Origin: GCA-002700125 sp964434385
Lineage (GTDB): Bacteria; Chloroflexota; Dehalococcoidia; Lucifugimonadales; Lucifugimonadaceae
DNA length: 64,000 bases
Assembly: GCA_964434385.1 (NCBI GenBank)
Contig: CAYSUW010000001.1
Location: forward strand, 1 to 64,000
Reading direction: 5' to 3'
Of this stretch, positions 45,769 through 54,170 are shown one piece after another (the stretch's first letter is position 1; each line of letters begins with the position of its first letter). The notes under the pieces are model-generated. The model did not search any database. It saw nothing but the letters and a program-made list of their open reading frames with translations, and was not told the origin of the DNA. Position numbers and translations under genes: made by a program.

Positions 45769-46404
45769 CTAATTAAAAGAAGATCTGTTTTCAAAAGCAT
45801 GGCTTAAAGTTGAAAAATCTGAATATTCCAAATCTGCTCCCGTTGGCAACCCTCTAGCAAGCATTGTAATAGTGGGTTTTGTTTTTAACTCTGAAAGTAA
45901 TTCTTGAATATACATTGCAGTTGCCTCTCCTTCCATTGTTGGATTGGTTGCGAAGATTATTTCATGAATGTCGTTAGTAATTCTTTTCATTAGAGATTCA
46001 ATTTTTAAATTATTTGGCCCTAAACCATTCATTGGTGAAATCGCCCCATGTAATACATGGTACAAGCCATCATAAATCCCAGAATTTTCTATAACAATGA
46101 CATCTAAGGGGTTTTCAACTATGCAAATTTCATTTTTGTTGCGATCTCCTTCACAAATTAAACAGAGACGAGAATTTTTTGTATCTGTGTTTTCCATTAT
46201 GTAAAAACATATTTCACAAAAAACGATATTTTGTTTTACAGAAGTTAAAGCTTGAGAAAGCGTTTCTATTTCTTCTGATGATTTTTGAGTTACAAAATAT
46301 GTAAGTCTTTGTGCAGTTTTAGGACCTACGCCTGGAAGGCTACTGAAAGCTAGAATTAAATTTCTAATAGGCTTTGGAATTATTTTGTTATTTATTGATT
46401 CCAT
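45769..46404 (-). CDS. recR: Recombination protein RecR
   Basis: The helix-hairpin-helix SLPGVGPKTAQRL (about residues 18-30), the Cys4 zinc finger (CEICFYIMENTDTK...CLICEGDRN, about 59-81) and the TOPRIM domain (IVENPLDVIVIENSGIYDGLYHVLHGAISPMNGLGP) are intact. Length is 211 aa. RecR assembles with RecO in gap repair. It is 6 bp after ybaB. Confidence 0.95.
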   Translation of the reverse strand: MESINNKIIPKPIRNLILAFSSLPGVGPKTAQRLTYFVTQKSSEEIETLSQALTSVKQNIVFCEICFYIMENTDTKNSRLCLICEGDRNKNEICIVENPLDVIVIENSGIYDGLYHVLHGAISPMNGLGPNNLKIESLMKRITNDIHEIIFATNPTMEGEATAMYIQELLSELKTKPTITMLARGLPTGADLEYSDFSTLSHAFENRSSFN

Positions 46405-46410
46405 TAAAAG

Positions 46411-46734
46411 TTAAAATCCCATACCTGGGATTTTAAACCCTCCAGTGAGAGATTTCATTTTTTTAGATGCTTGCTTTTCAGCTTTTTTAGATGCTTCATT
46501 GATTGCTGAAACTATATGTTGTTCTAACTCAACAGTATTAGAAGATGACAGGAATTTAGGGTCAATTTCTATTGAAGATAAAAGTTTATCTCCAGTCATT
46601 ACTACTTTTACAGAGCCTCTATCAGAAGAACCTTCAACTCTTAATGATTCAATTTCTTTTTGCGCTGCTTCCATTCTTTGTTTTAATTGTTGTGCTTGTT
46701 TTAATAAATTCATTTTATTCATTTTATTGATCAT
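46411..46734 (-). CDS. ybaB: Nucleoid-associated protein YbaB/EbfC
   Basis: This small dimeric DNA-binding protein (107 aa) has the central coiled-coil KQRMEAAQKEIESLRVEGSS and the C-terminal Met/Gly/Phe end (GGFKIPGMGF) characteristic of the family. The start overlaps the dnaX stop by 11 bp; an ATG at 46722 four codons downstream is also possible. The gene order dnaX-ybaB-recR is widely conserved, which supports the call. Confidence 0.93.
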   Translation of the reverse strand: MINKMNKMNLLKQAQQLKQRMEAAQKEIESLRVEGSSDRGSVKVVMTGDKLLSSIEIDPKFLSSSNTVELEQHIVSAINEASKKAEKQASKKMKSLTGGFKIPGMGF

Positions 46735-48370
46735 CCTTTTTATCGATTACTTTTGCTCCCATAGAAATAGCCATTCTTACTATAGGGCTATCTTCAATGT
46801 TTGCTGAATCATTATTGTTGTCTTTTGAAGAATTGATAGACATAATTTTTATGGTTATAGTTTCATTGTACACTTCAGATACAGTACTTTCGATTAATTT
46901 TTTTACTTGTTGATCTTTTATTTCTTCAATCATATTTTCAGTGAAAGTGTTACTTTTAAATTTTAAAGTTAGTATAGAATTTTGAGGTGAAGGGTTTTGT
47001 ACATTCCTAAGTAATGCTCCCAGAAAATACTTTTTCCCTTTTGATCTTTTGAGTTTTTCACAAACGGCTAACCACTTTTCATCTAAAGTGAAAGAATTTC
47101 CAGTCTTTTGTTTAACTAAAGTTGTTTCTGAAGGTCTTTTTTTAATCTCTGGTTCTTTTTTAGAATCATTTCTTTTTTCAAAAGGTTTTTTTTCTGGAAC
47201 AGGGTTGTTAATTGGTTTAGTAAAGCCTTTATCCAACTTTGTTGTTGGAGCAACATTAGTTTTTTGAGTTACTGAATTTTTATTTTTTATAATTACGTTT
47301 ATTAATGCAATTTCCAGAGAAATTGGAGGATGTTCTCCAGAAATTATTTCATGTTTAGACAATTCATTAGTTGTTTTAACTATGGTGTTTAGGGAAAATT
47401 TTTTTGAAATATCAGAAGATTTCTTAATCAAATCTTCTGATTGAATAAGAATATTTGTTTCTCCAACTTTTGTAAGCGCGATTGCTCTAAGAGAAGAGAG
47501 TATTTGTTTTTGTATTTCTAAGGGGTCAACCCCTAAATCTATTAGAGAATGAATATCTTGCAAAACTAAAGATGTGTCTCCATTTAACAAAGATGAAGCA
47601 ATTTTTAAACTAATGGTTTCATCAATTAAGCCTAAAGAAGATGAAACATTTTCTTCTGTTAATAGGGAATTAAATTGAACTGATATTTGCTCAAGAATAT
47701 TTTCTGCATCTCTAAGGCTACCTGTAGACACTTTTGAAATTAATTCTAAGGATTCTTGCGTAGCTGAAATATTTTCAGTTTTACATATTTTTGCTAAATG
47801 TTCTGTCAAGTTATTATTGGAAATTCTTCGAAAATCAAATCTTTGACATCGGGATACTATTGTAGGTGGTAAAGATTGAATTTCTGTAGTTGCAAGAATA
47901 ATTATGACTTGAGATGGTGGCTCTTCAAGTAATTTTAGTAAAGCTTCTGCAGCAAATTTAGTTAAACCATGAGCCTCGTCAATAATGTAAACTTTATATT
48001 TTCCTGAGTTAGGTAAATACTGAGCGCTATCTTTTAAATCTCTAATATCTTCAATTTTTCTATGGGATGCTGCATCAATTTCAATTAAATCAATCATGTT
48101 TCCTGTAATAACTGATTTACAATTAAAGCAATTTTCGCAAGGCTCTCCTTCAATAGGGTTTTGGCAATTTAGAGATTTTGCAAGAATTCTTGCAGTAGAA
48201 GTTTTTCCTACTCCTCTAGGCCCTGAAAATAAATATGCGTGAGACCAGTTTTTAGCAGCAATAGCATTTTTTAAAGTTGTAGTTACATGTTCTTGGCCTA
48301 TAACTTCTTTAAATAATTGAGGCCTCCATCTTAGATATAGTACTTTTTTATTGGTATTATTTGTCGACAT
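46724..48370 (-). CDS. dnaX: DNA polymerase III subunit gamma/tau, DnaX
   Basis: This is the clamp-loader ATPase. Walker A GPRGVGKT (50-57), the Cys4 zinc module (Cys69, Cys78, Cys81, Cys84), Walker B in YIIDEAHGLTKFAAEALLKLLEEPP and the sensor-1 region SRCQRFDFRR are all present. The tail (about 370-548) contains a basic, low-complexity segment and a distal region for DNA polymerase/helicase contact. The sequence does not show a slippery tetra- or hexamer that would certainly produce gamma by frameshift. Length is normal for this group. Confidence 0.95.
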   Translation of the reverse strand: MSTNNTNKKVLYLRWRPQLFKEVIGQEHVTTTLKNAIAAKNWSHAYLFSGPRGVGKTSTARILAKSLNCQNPIEGEPCENCFNCKSVITGNMIDLIEIDAASHRKIEDIRDLKDSAQYLPNSGKYKVYIIDEAHGLTKFAAEALLKLLEEPPSQVIIILATTEIQSLPPTIVSRCQRFDFRRISNNNLTEHLAKICKTENISATQESLELISKVSTGSLRDAENILEQISVQFNSLLTEENVSSSLGLIDETISLKIASSLLNGDTSLVLQDIHSLIDLGVDPLEIQKQILSSLRAIALTKVGETNILIQSEDLIKKSSDISKKFSLNTIVKTTNELSKHEIISGEHPPISLEIALINVIIKNKNSVTQKTNVAPTTKLDKGFTKPINNPVPEKKPFEKRNDSKKEPEIKKRPSETTLVKQKTGNSFTLDEKWLAVCEKLKRSKGKKYFLGALLRNVQNPSPQNSILTLKFKSNTFTENMIEEIKDQQVKKLIESTVSEVYNETITIKIMSINSSKDNNNDSANIEDSPIVRMAISMGAKVIDKKDDQ

Positions 48371-48384
48371 AATTTACGTAAAAA

Positions 48385-48885
48385 TTAGAGTGTTTGGTTA
48401 GAGAAGTTAAACTTTTTTAAAATCATTAGAGTTTTTTCTTTCATTAGAATATTTTCAGATTGCTTAAAATGATCAAAACCTAAAAGATGTAAAGTTCCAT
48501 GAGCAATTAATGTTGCAATTTCGATTTCTATTTGATGTTTATACATTTGTGCCTGTTTTTGAGCTTGAGGGAAAGAAACAATTATGTCTCCTAGATGGTT
48601 ATGTTCATTATCCAAAGTGTCTATAGTTGATCCATTTAACAATTTTCCCTCTTTCCATATTTCATTGTAAGGGAATGCCAGAACATCTGTCACAGTATTT
48701 TCTTCTAGGTAGCGATAATGGAGACTTTTCAATTCTTCATTATTAGTAATTACAATCCCAATTGAACTAGAACAAAGACCTTTTGATCCTATTTTTCTCG
48801 CAATATTTGCAACATCAACAATTAATTTTTGAGAAATATTTTTTTGATATTCAAGATTTATTTGAACTGTAATATTTGCAGACAT
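48385..48885 (-). CDS. ybeY: Endoribonuclease YbeY (rRNA maturation factor)
   Basis: YbeY is a zinc-dependent metallo-RNase in ribosome quality control and 16S rRNA maturation. The motif HGTLHLLGFDH (residues 129-139) supplies three His ligands (129, 133, 139), and the preceding TDVLAFPY region is conserved. Length (166 aa) is normal. It lies 14 bp before dnaX and 8 bp after the small helical protein gene. Confidence 0.94.
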   Translation of the reverse strand: MSANITVQINLEYQKNISQKLIVDVANIARKIGSKGLCSSSIGIVITNNEELKSLHYRYLEENTVTDVLAFPYNEIWKEGKLLNGSTIDTLDNEHNHLGDIIVSFPQAQKQAQMYKHQIEIEIATLIAHGTLHLLGFDHFKQSENILMKEKTLMILKKFNFSNQTL

Positions 48886-48893
48886 GTAAATAA

Positions 48894-49232
48894 CTATTGT
48901 AAGGTTTTTTTTAATCTAAGTGTTTCTTCTCTTAGAATTTTTACCTTACTCAGTAAAAATACAGTTTCTCTATTTATGGTTTCTATTTTGGAGGCTGCTT
49001 TAATAGAGGATCTAAGAGAAATGGCAACTTCAGGGTACATTAAATTTTCAAGCTCAAGAAATGTTTTGAAAGTATATAAAGAAGGAATTAATTCTTCATT
49101 AATTGTTAATTTAATTAACTGATTTGGTGATGAATGAGAAAGCATTTCTGCATATTTTAAAACGTCTTCCAGAATATCATATAAAAATTGTTGATTTTGT
49201 TTTTTCTTCATTAAACTGTAATCTTTTCTCAT
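48894..49232 (-). CDS. Hypothetical alpha-helical protein (112 aa)
   Basis: This short charged protein is largely alpha-helical, with heptad-like leucine/isoleucine spacing (FLYDILEDVLKYAEML and IKAASKIETINRETVFLLSKVKILREETLRL), suggesting a helical bundle. It is directly upstream of ybeY on the same strand. Weak upstream Shine-Dalgarno; an ATG at residue 8 (49211) is an alternative start. No family is recognised, but the composition and operon position support a real gene. Confidence 0.55.
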   Translation of the reverse strand: MRKDYSLMKKKQNQQFLYDILEDVLKYAEMLSHSSPNQLIKLTINEELIPSLYTFKTFLELENLMYPEVAISLRSSIKAASKIETINRETVFLLSKVKILREETLRLKKTLQ

Positions 49233-49268
49233 GATTATATATAAATAAAATCCTCAAGGAGATTTTAC

Positions 49269-49592
49269 ATGAAAAGAGTTGGTTTTTTATTCAAAATTAA
49301 AGAAGAACATAAAGAAGAATATAAAAAACACCATCAAAATGTTTGGCCAGAGATGTTAGAAGCGTTAAAAAAACATGGATGGAACAATTACTCTATATTT
49401 ATGACACCAGAGGGACTTCTATTTGGATATTTTGAAACACCTCATAGCTTTGAAAAAGCTTTAGAGTTAATGTCCACTGAAGACATTAATAGTAAATGGC
49501 AAGATTTTATGGCTCAGTATTTTGAAAATATTGGAGATCAACATCCTGATGAAAGCATGATGGAGTTAGAAGAAGTTTTTCACACAGATTAA
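49269..49592 (+). CDS. rhaM: L-rhamnose mutarotase family protein, copy 1
   Basis: RhaM-type proteins are small dimeric ferredoxin-like barrels that interconvert rhamnose anomers. The conserved HHQNVWPEML (His-x(4)-Trp-Pro, residues 21-30), YSIFM, FGYFET and KWQDFM segments are all there. Length (107 aa) is normal. AAGGAG lies 7 nt before the ATG. It is followed after 6 bp by a second copy. The substrate may be another deoxy-sugar; in this family close homologues also act on fucose or related sugars. Confidence 0.85.
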   Translation: MKRVGFLFKIKEEHKEEYKKHHQNVWPEMLEALKKHGWNNYSIFMTPEGLLFGYFETPHSFEKALELMSTEDINSKWQDFMAQYFENIGDQHPDESMMELEEVFHTD

Positions 49593-49678
49593 TTTTATAT
49601 GAAAAGAGTTTGTTTTATGTTCAAAATTAAAGAAGAACATAAAGAAGAATATAAAAAACACCATCAAAATGTTTGGCC
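49290..49678 (+). repeat. 59-bp direct repeat from tandem mutarotase duplication
   Basis: The blocks at 49290-49348 and 49620-49678 are identical over 59 bp and lie 330 bp apart, at the same codon positions of the two mutarotase genes. The rest of the two genes diverged more, which suggests recent partial gene conversion or strong constraint on this segment. Confidence 0.8.
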
Positions 49679-49919
49679 TGAAGTGTTGAATGTCATAAGA
49701 AGAAATGGGCGTAAAAATTATTCAATTTTCATGACACCAGAAGGATTTCTTTTTGGATATTTTGAAACACTCGATAGAATTGAAAAAATTTTATCTATTG
49801 AAGATCAAGAAATAAATAAAAAATGGCAAGATTTTATGGCTCCATATTTCGAAAATATTGGAAATAACTATGCTGAAAAGCGAATTGTAACCCTAGAAGA
49901 AGTTTTTCACACAGATTAA
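49599..49919 (+). CDS. rhaM: L-rhamnose mutarotase family protein, copy 2
   Basis: This is a tandem duplicate of the preceding gene. A 59-bp block is identical in both (49290-49348 and 49620-49678), covering residues 8-27, while the central region has diverged (VLNVIRRNGRKN versus MLEALKKHGWNN). The C-terminal end (EEVFHTD) is again the same. His21/His22 and the Trp of NVWPE are retained, so both should be active. No own Shine-Dalgarno is present; translation is probably coupled to copy 1. The stop abuts the lpdA stop. Confidence 0.85.
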   Translation: MKRVCFMFKIKEEHKEEYKKHHQNVWPEVLNVIRRNGRKNYSIFMTPEGFLFGYFETLDRIEKILSIEDQEINKKWQDFMAPYFENIGNNYAEKRIVTLEEVFHTD

Positions 49920-51326
49920 TTAAAAATGAATTGCCTCATTTGATATTGCTAATCCTGCTTCTTTTAAGGCTTCAGATAAAGTGGGATGTGCATGAGTGAG
50001 CATTCCTAACTCAACATTTGTTCCTTCAAGTAACTTTAGAATTCCAATTTCAGCGATTAATTCTGTTACTTCTGGGCCTATTAAATGTGCTCCAATAAGT
50101 TCACCTGATTCATTATCAGTAATTAATTTTACAAATCCTTCTGAGTCTCCTATTGCTATAGCTTTTCCAACAGCTTTAAATGGAAATTTTGCTGTTTTAA
50201 TTGATCTTCCTGAATCACGAGCTTCTTTCTCAGTGAGCCCAATGCTGGCAATCTGAGGCTGACAATATGTACATCTAGGCATTTCTTTATAATCAAGTGA
50301 ATGTACAGTTTCACCAGAAGCATGTTCAGCTGCAATAGCGCCTTGAGAAAAACCAACATGAGCTAACATTAGTTTTCCAGTTACATCTCCTACTGCGTAA
50401 ATATTTTTAATATTTGTTGACATATTTTCATCTATAGATACAAATCCTTTTTCAAGAGTTACGCCTATTTCCTCTAAACCTAAATTATCAGTGTTTGGTT
50501 GAACCCCTACTCCTAATAAAACCTTTTCGCATTCATATTGATTTTCGGATCCGTTGTGTTCATATTTTATGATCACCTTATTTTCTTTTATTGACGTTCC
50601 TAAGACTTTGCAATTAGTGGCAAATTTTATCCCTCTACTTGAAAAAGATTTTTCTAATTCAACCGAAACATCTTCATCTTCATTAGGAACTAAATGAGGA
50701 AGCATTTCAAACAACATTACTTCAGAAGAATAAGAGTGAAAAAGGTAAGCAAATTCAACTCCAATTGCTCCTGCTCCAATTATCCCTATAGACTTAGGAG
50801 AATCTTTTAGATCTAATGCTTCTCTACTAGTAATTATAAAATTTTTGTCTATTTCTAAATTAGGCAAGCTTTTTGGTCTAGCACCTGTAGCAATAATAAA
50901 TTTTGGTGCTTTAATAATATCTTTCGAAGAAGTTAAAATTACTGTTTCATTAGAGGTAAATTTTGCATTGTCATTGAATAAAGTGATTTTATTTTTGTTG
51001 ATTAAGTAACCAATTCCTTGTGTTAGTGCTGAAGAAACTTCTCTGCTTCTTTTTACTGCTTTACTAAAGTCAATGTTAAGTTTTTCAAAACTTATTCCCC
51101 ATTTTTCACCTTCAGAAATTTGATTTATCAATTCAGCATTTTTCAATAGGGATTTACTAGGAATACAGCCCCAATTTAAACAAACTCCCCCTAACCCACC
51201 TATTCCAGAACCGTCATCTTTTTCTATTAGGGCAACTTTCATTCCTAGCTGAGAAGCCCTTATTGCAGAATGATACCCTGCAGGACCAGCTCCAATAACA
51301 ACTATATCAAAATCATGTTGAGTCAT
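49920..51326 (-). CDS. lpdA: Dihydrolipoyl dehydrogenase (E3)
   Basis: This flavoprotein reoxidises dihydrolipoamide in 2-oxoacid dehydrogenase and glycine cleavage complexes. The FAD motif GAGPAGYHSA (12-21), the redox disulfide GGVCLNWGCIPSK (Cys49, Cys54), the NAD motif GAGAIGVEFA (about 181-190), and the C-terminal catalytic HAHPTLSE (His447 region) are complete. Length (468 aa) is standard. It stands alone here, far from the E1/E2 genes at 29-32 kb, so it probably serves more than one complex. Confidence 0.95.
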   Translation of the reverse strand: MTQHDFDIVVIGAGPAGYHSAIRASQLGMKVALIEKDDGSGIGGLGGVCLNWGCIPSKSLLKNAELINQISEGEKWGISFEKLNIDFSKAVKRSREVSSALTQGIGYLINKNKITLFNDNAKFTSNETVILTSSKDIIKAPKFIIATGARPKSLPNLEIDKNFIITSREALDLKDSPKSIGIIGAGAIGVEFAYLFHSYSSEVMLFEMLPHLVPNEDEDVSVELEKSFSSRGIKFATNCKVLGTSIKENKVIIKYEHNGSENQYECEKVLLGVGVQPNTDNLGLEEIGVTLEKGFVSIDENMSTNIKNIYAVGDVTGKLMLAHVGFSQGAIAAEHASGETVHSLDYKEMPRCTYCQPQIASIGLTEKEARDSGRSIKTAKFPFKAVGKAIAIGDSEGFVKLITDNESGELIGAHLIGPEVTELIAEIGILKLLEGTNVELGMLTHAHPTLSEALKEAGLAISNEAIHF

Positions 51327-51357
51327 ATTGTTTTCTCCTTGGTGAATTATGACCTAT

Positions 51358-51576
51358 TTAAACTTTAGTCCATTTATATAGCAATTTTCCTAAGATAACA
51401 AAAAATCCTCCTAGTAAAAATCCACTAACAGAACTAATTAAAAAAACTATAGCATAAGGCCCCCAGGTATTTGGACAAGTTGAGATGCTTAAGCAAATCC
51501 AATAACTTATTAGAGAGTAAAAAATAGAAAATACTATCCCTAAAATTAATCCTGTAAAAGCGCCTTTCTTTATCAT
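51358..51576 (-). CDS. Small two-span membrane protein (72 aa), unknown
   Basis: Two transmembrane helices (about residues 7-30 and 42-66) flank a short loop with two Cys (CLSISTC). A basic N-terminus and basic C-terminus place both ends inside by the positive-inside rule. It is just upstream of lpdA on the same strand (31 bp) and may share its transcript. No family recognised. Confidence 0.6.
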   Translation of the reverse strand: MIKKGAFTGLILGIVFSIFYSLISYWICLSISTCPNTWGPYAIVFLISSVSGFLLGGFFVILGKLLYKWTKV

Positions 51577-51630
51577 TCAGTTATATTATAGAATTTTGTA
51601 ATAATTGTATTTATATTTATCAAGGCTTTT

Positions 51631-52998
51631 ATGGAAAATCTAAAAAATCTTCACGAGTCAGCTTTAAAACATTTGTTTGTAGGGATGAGTAACACAGATG
51701 ACCTTAATTCTGAGGGAGGCCCTACTATTTTAAAAGAAGGCAAAGGGATTTATGTTTGGGATGAAGAAGGCAACAGATATTTAGATGGAATATCTGGTAT
51801 GTATTTTAGGAATATAGGTTACGGGAGAGAAGAAGTTGCTAAAGAAATTTATGAACAATTATCTAACGTTAGTATGAATATGTATTCTGCTGTTACTGAA
51901 GCTACGATTTTATTAGCTCAAAAAATAGCAGATTTAACTCCTGGTAATTTAACAAAGACATTTTTTTCTAGTGGAGGTTCAGAAGCTAACGAAACATCGA
52001 TTAAAATGGCTCAAGCTTTTCATAATCGACAGGGAAACAAAGGAAGATATAAGATCATCAGTAGGAAAGGCTCTTATCATGGTGGCACTTTGGGAACAAT
52101 GTGGCTAGGGTCTCATCCTTTCTTACCTAGAAATGAATATCAACCTGTGCCATTGAATGTTTTACATGCTCCAAATCCAAATCCATATAGATTTGAAGAA
52201 ATTGGGGCAAGAAATGAAGAAGAATGTGGAGAAAAAGCTGCAAAAGCGATAGAAGATTTAATTGTTTTTCATAACCCTGATTCAATTTCAGCCGTTATAG
52301 GAGAACCAGTTGCTCAACCTTTGGGAGGAGTAGTTCCCCCTTCAAATTATTGGCCTATGGTAAAAAACATATGTGAAAAATACGGTGTTATTTTAATATT
52401 TGATGAAATTATTACCGGTTTTGGCAGATTAGGAGAATGGTTTGGTTCTGATTTAGTAAAAGTTACTCCAGATATTATGAGTGTTGCAAAAGGAATGACA
52501 AGTGGTTATTTCCCTTTAGGGGCAAGTATTGCTAGTTCACAAGTTTCAAGATTATTTAATGGAGGAAAAGAAGAATCTTTTAAACATATGTTTACATATT
52601 CTGGTCATCCAGGAGGTTCTGCTGCTGCTTTAAAAAATATTGAAATTATAGAAAATGAAAATCTAGTATTTAATGCAAAAATTAGAGGAGAACAATTAAA
52701 AACCGGATTAAAAGAATTAAAAAGTAAACTAAAAATAATTGGAGATGTTAGAGGAACAGGCTTATTGCAGGGCTTAGAGTTTGTAAAAGACAGAAAAACA
52801 AAAGAATTGTTTTCTAGTAAAGCCAAATTAGGAAAAAGAATTACAGATGGTCTTAGAAAAAGGGGCGTTTGGATTAAGGTTTCAGATTATATTTTACCTA
52901 TTGCTCCTCCTTTAACAATTTCTTCATCTGAAATTAATGATTTACTATTAGTTATAGAAGAAACACTAGTCGATGTACAGAAAGAATTATTTAGTTAA
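51631..52998 (+). CDS. Class III PLP-dependent aminotransferase
   Basis: This is an omega-aminotransferase-type enzyme of 455 aa. The PLP-binding Lys lies in SVAKGMTSGYFPLGA. The catalytic Asp is in LIFDEIITGFGRLG. SSGGSEANETSIKMA and GSYHGGTLG bind the PLP phosphate, and the TYSGHPGGSAAALKNIEI region is conserved. The group includes beta-alanine/GABA-pyruvate, diamine and taurine transaminases, so the substrate is open. It is monocistronic, with no clear partner gene. Confidence 0.9.
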   Translation: MENLKNLHESALKHLFVGMSNTDDLNSEGGPTILKEGKGIYVWDEEGNRYLDGISGMYFRNIGYGREEVAKEIYEQLSNVSMNMYSAVTEATILLAQKIADLTPGNLTKTFFSSGGSEANETSIKMAQAFHNRQGNKGRYKIISRKGSYHGGTLGTMWLGSHPFLPRNEYQPVPLNVLHAPNPNPYRFEEIGARNEEECGEKAAKAIEDLIVFHNPDSISAVIGEPVAQPLGGVVPPSNYWPMVKNICEKYGVILIFDEIITGFGRLGEWFGSDLVKVTPDIMSVAKGMTSGYFPLGASIASSQVSRLFNGGKEESFKHMFTYSGHPGGSAAALKNIEIIENENLVFNAKIRGEQLKTGLKELKSKLKIIGDVRGTGLLQGLEFVKDRKTKELFSSKAKLGKRITDGLRKRGVWIKVSDYILPIAPPLTISSSEINDLLLVIEETLVDVQKELFS

Positions 52999-53017
52999 CC
53001 CTGATCTTTTTAAATCA

Positions 53018-53947
53018 TCATTTTTTACTTTTTACTGAACTCCCTGGCACCAAATTTGAAAGTGTAACAGGGGTGTTGAAGTTAACAGTTGGTCCTGAAT
53101 TTAAGAAAGACAGAGTAAGTTTTACTCTACTTTCCAAAATTCTTAAAGTGCTAATTAATTTTAACCTTTTAAATTCAGGAACATTTTTCATTTGAAGAGA
53201 AGCAATTTCAGCAGATAAATCCAGAATTTTTGATTCTATTGAAATCATATTTGAATTTGAAGGTTTTTCTGATTTAATAGTATTTGTTTCTTTTACAGGT
53301 TTTTCTATAGGTTTTCCATTTACAATGCTATCAATAATGACTTCTATATTTAAGTCAACATTGTTTTTAGCCATAGAAACTATTTTTTCTACGTACACTG
53401 AACTTAATTTACCTTCTATAAATGGTTTTGCTATTTCGAGTTGTCTTTTAGTCTCATCAATGTCAGCAATGCTTCTGGCTTCTTTGAAAGTTAGTTCTCC
53501 TTTATTAAGATGTTCTGTTAATTCAGGAGCAAGTGTAGTGATCAGGCTTTCATAATGATGGATAGTCCCTGCAGTGATCCCTGTTCTTCTAGATAATTCT
53601 TGTTGAGTTGTTTTGAATTTTTTTCTGTAATTTACAAGAAGATTTCCTAAATTTACTGCATTCACATGAGGCATTTCGTAAGAATTTTGAATTTCTAATT
53701 CAAGTTTTTCTTGTTCACTAAGATCTTCAAATAAATCACATTCTAAACTTTTCTGGCCACTATTTTTTGCTTCAATTAAATAATTAATTCCAGAAATAAT
53801 TTTCATGGTTCCATCAGATTTTTTTGAAATAATTGGAGAATCATATTTTTTAAATTTGCTTAACCTGTTAGAGTTTTTACTCGGTTTTGATATTTGTTCA
53901 AAGTTTATATTTTTAATTAAATCTTTTAATAGTATATTCATATACAA
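53018..53947 (-). CDS. ParB-like DNA-binding protein lacking the CTP-binding motif
   Basis: Similarity to ParB/Noc/KorB runs through three parts: an N-terminal ParB/Srx-like fold (about 30-100, SPIISKKSDGTMKIISGINYLIEA), a helix-turn-helix (about 116-135, TTQQELSRRTGITAGTIHHYESL), and the following GELTFKEARSIADI segment. A Ser/Asn-rich linker (about 230-245) and a helical C-terminus follow. The canonical GERR-x-RA box reads GINYLIEA and EN-x(2)-R reads QNSYEM, so CTP binding as in true ParB is unlikely. No parA is adjacent. It is probably a divergent DNA-binding regulator paired with the DUF5343 gene on the opposite strand. Confidence 0.8.
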   Translation of the reverse strand: MYMNILLKDLIKNINFEQISKPSKNSNRLSKFKKYDSPIISKKSDGTMKIISGINYLIEAKNSGQKSLECDLFEDLSEQEKLELEIQNSYEMPHVNAVNLGNLLVNYRKKFKTTQQELSRRTGITAGTIHHYESLITTLAPELTEHLNKGELTFKEARSIADIDETKRQLEIAKPFIEGKLSSVYVEKIVSMAKNNVDLNIEVIIDSIVNGKPIEKPVKETNTIKSEKPSNSNMISIESKILDLSAEIASLQMKNVPEFKRLKLISTLRILESRVKLTLSFLNSGPTVNFNTPVTLSNLVPGSSVKSKK

Positions 53948-53995
53948 TTCTCCATTAGAGACAATATTATTTTATTCATTCTATTAATTTTGAGC

Positions 53996-54170
53996 ATTCC
54001 AAAAAGCATAATCAAAAATTGTCCTGATGGGGAAAATGCGTATTCTAAAAACTATTTGACTTTGGAATATTAAGAGAATATCTTAAAGACTAATAAGAAA
54101 AAGAAGTATAAAAATCCTAAAATGATTCCTCCTTATGTAGCTTATAAAACATTCCGAAATTTTTTGGAAT
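53996..54170. promoter_or_regulatory. Divergent promoter region with repeated TTTGGAAT/ATTCCAAA half-sites
   Basis: Between the ParB-like gene and the DUF5343 gene are ATTCCAAA (53996-54003) and TTTGGAAT (54061-54068), exact reverse complements. A near-palindrome, ATTCCGAAATTTTTTGGAAT (54151-54170), lies inside the first codons of the DUF5343 gene. A dyad TAAGA-GAATA-TCTTA (54071-54085) overlaps a likely -10. The repeats suggest binding sites for a regulator, possibly the ParB-like protein itself, though AT-rich sequence can give such matches by chance. Confidence 0.4.
54056..54084 (+). promoter_or_regulatory. Candidate sigma70 promoter for the DUF5343 gene
   Basis: TTGACT (54056-54061) and TATCTT (54079-54084) are separated by 17 bp, an ideal spacing; the -35 matches 5 of 6 and the -10 4 of 6 consensus bases. 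The start codon at 54122 is 38 bp downstream. Confidence 0.45.

Noticed and set aside
46445..46807. 120-codon + strand frame opposite ybaB and dnaX
   Set aside because: It is a shadow of two certain genes on the other strand with no initiation signal.
53018..53947. A true chromosome-partition ParB with a nearby parS
   Set aside because: The CTP-binding boxes are missing, no parA is adjacent and no parS-like TGTTTCACGTGAAACA sequence is present in the region.
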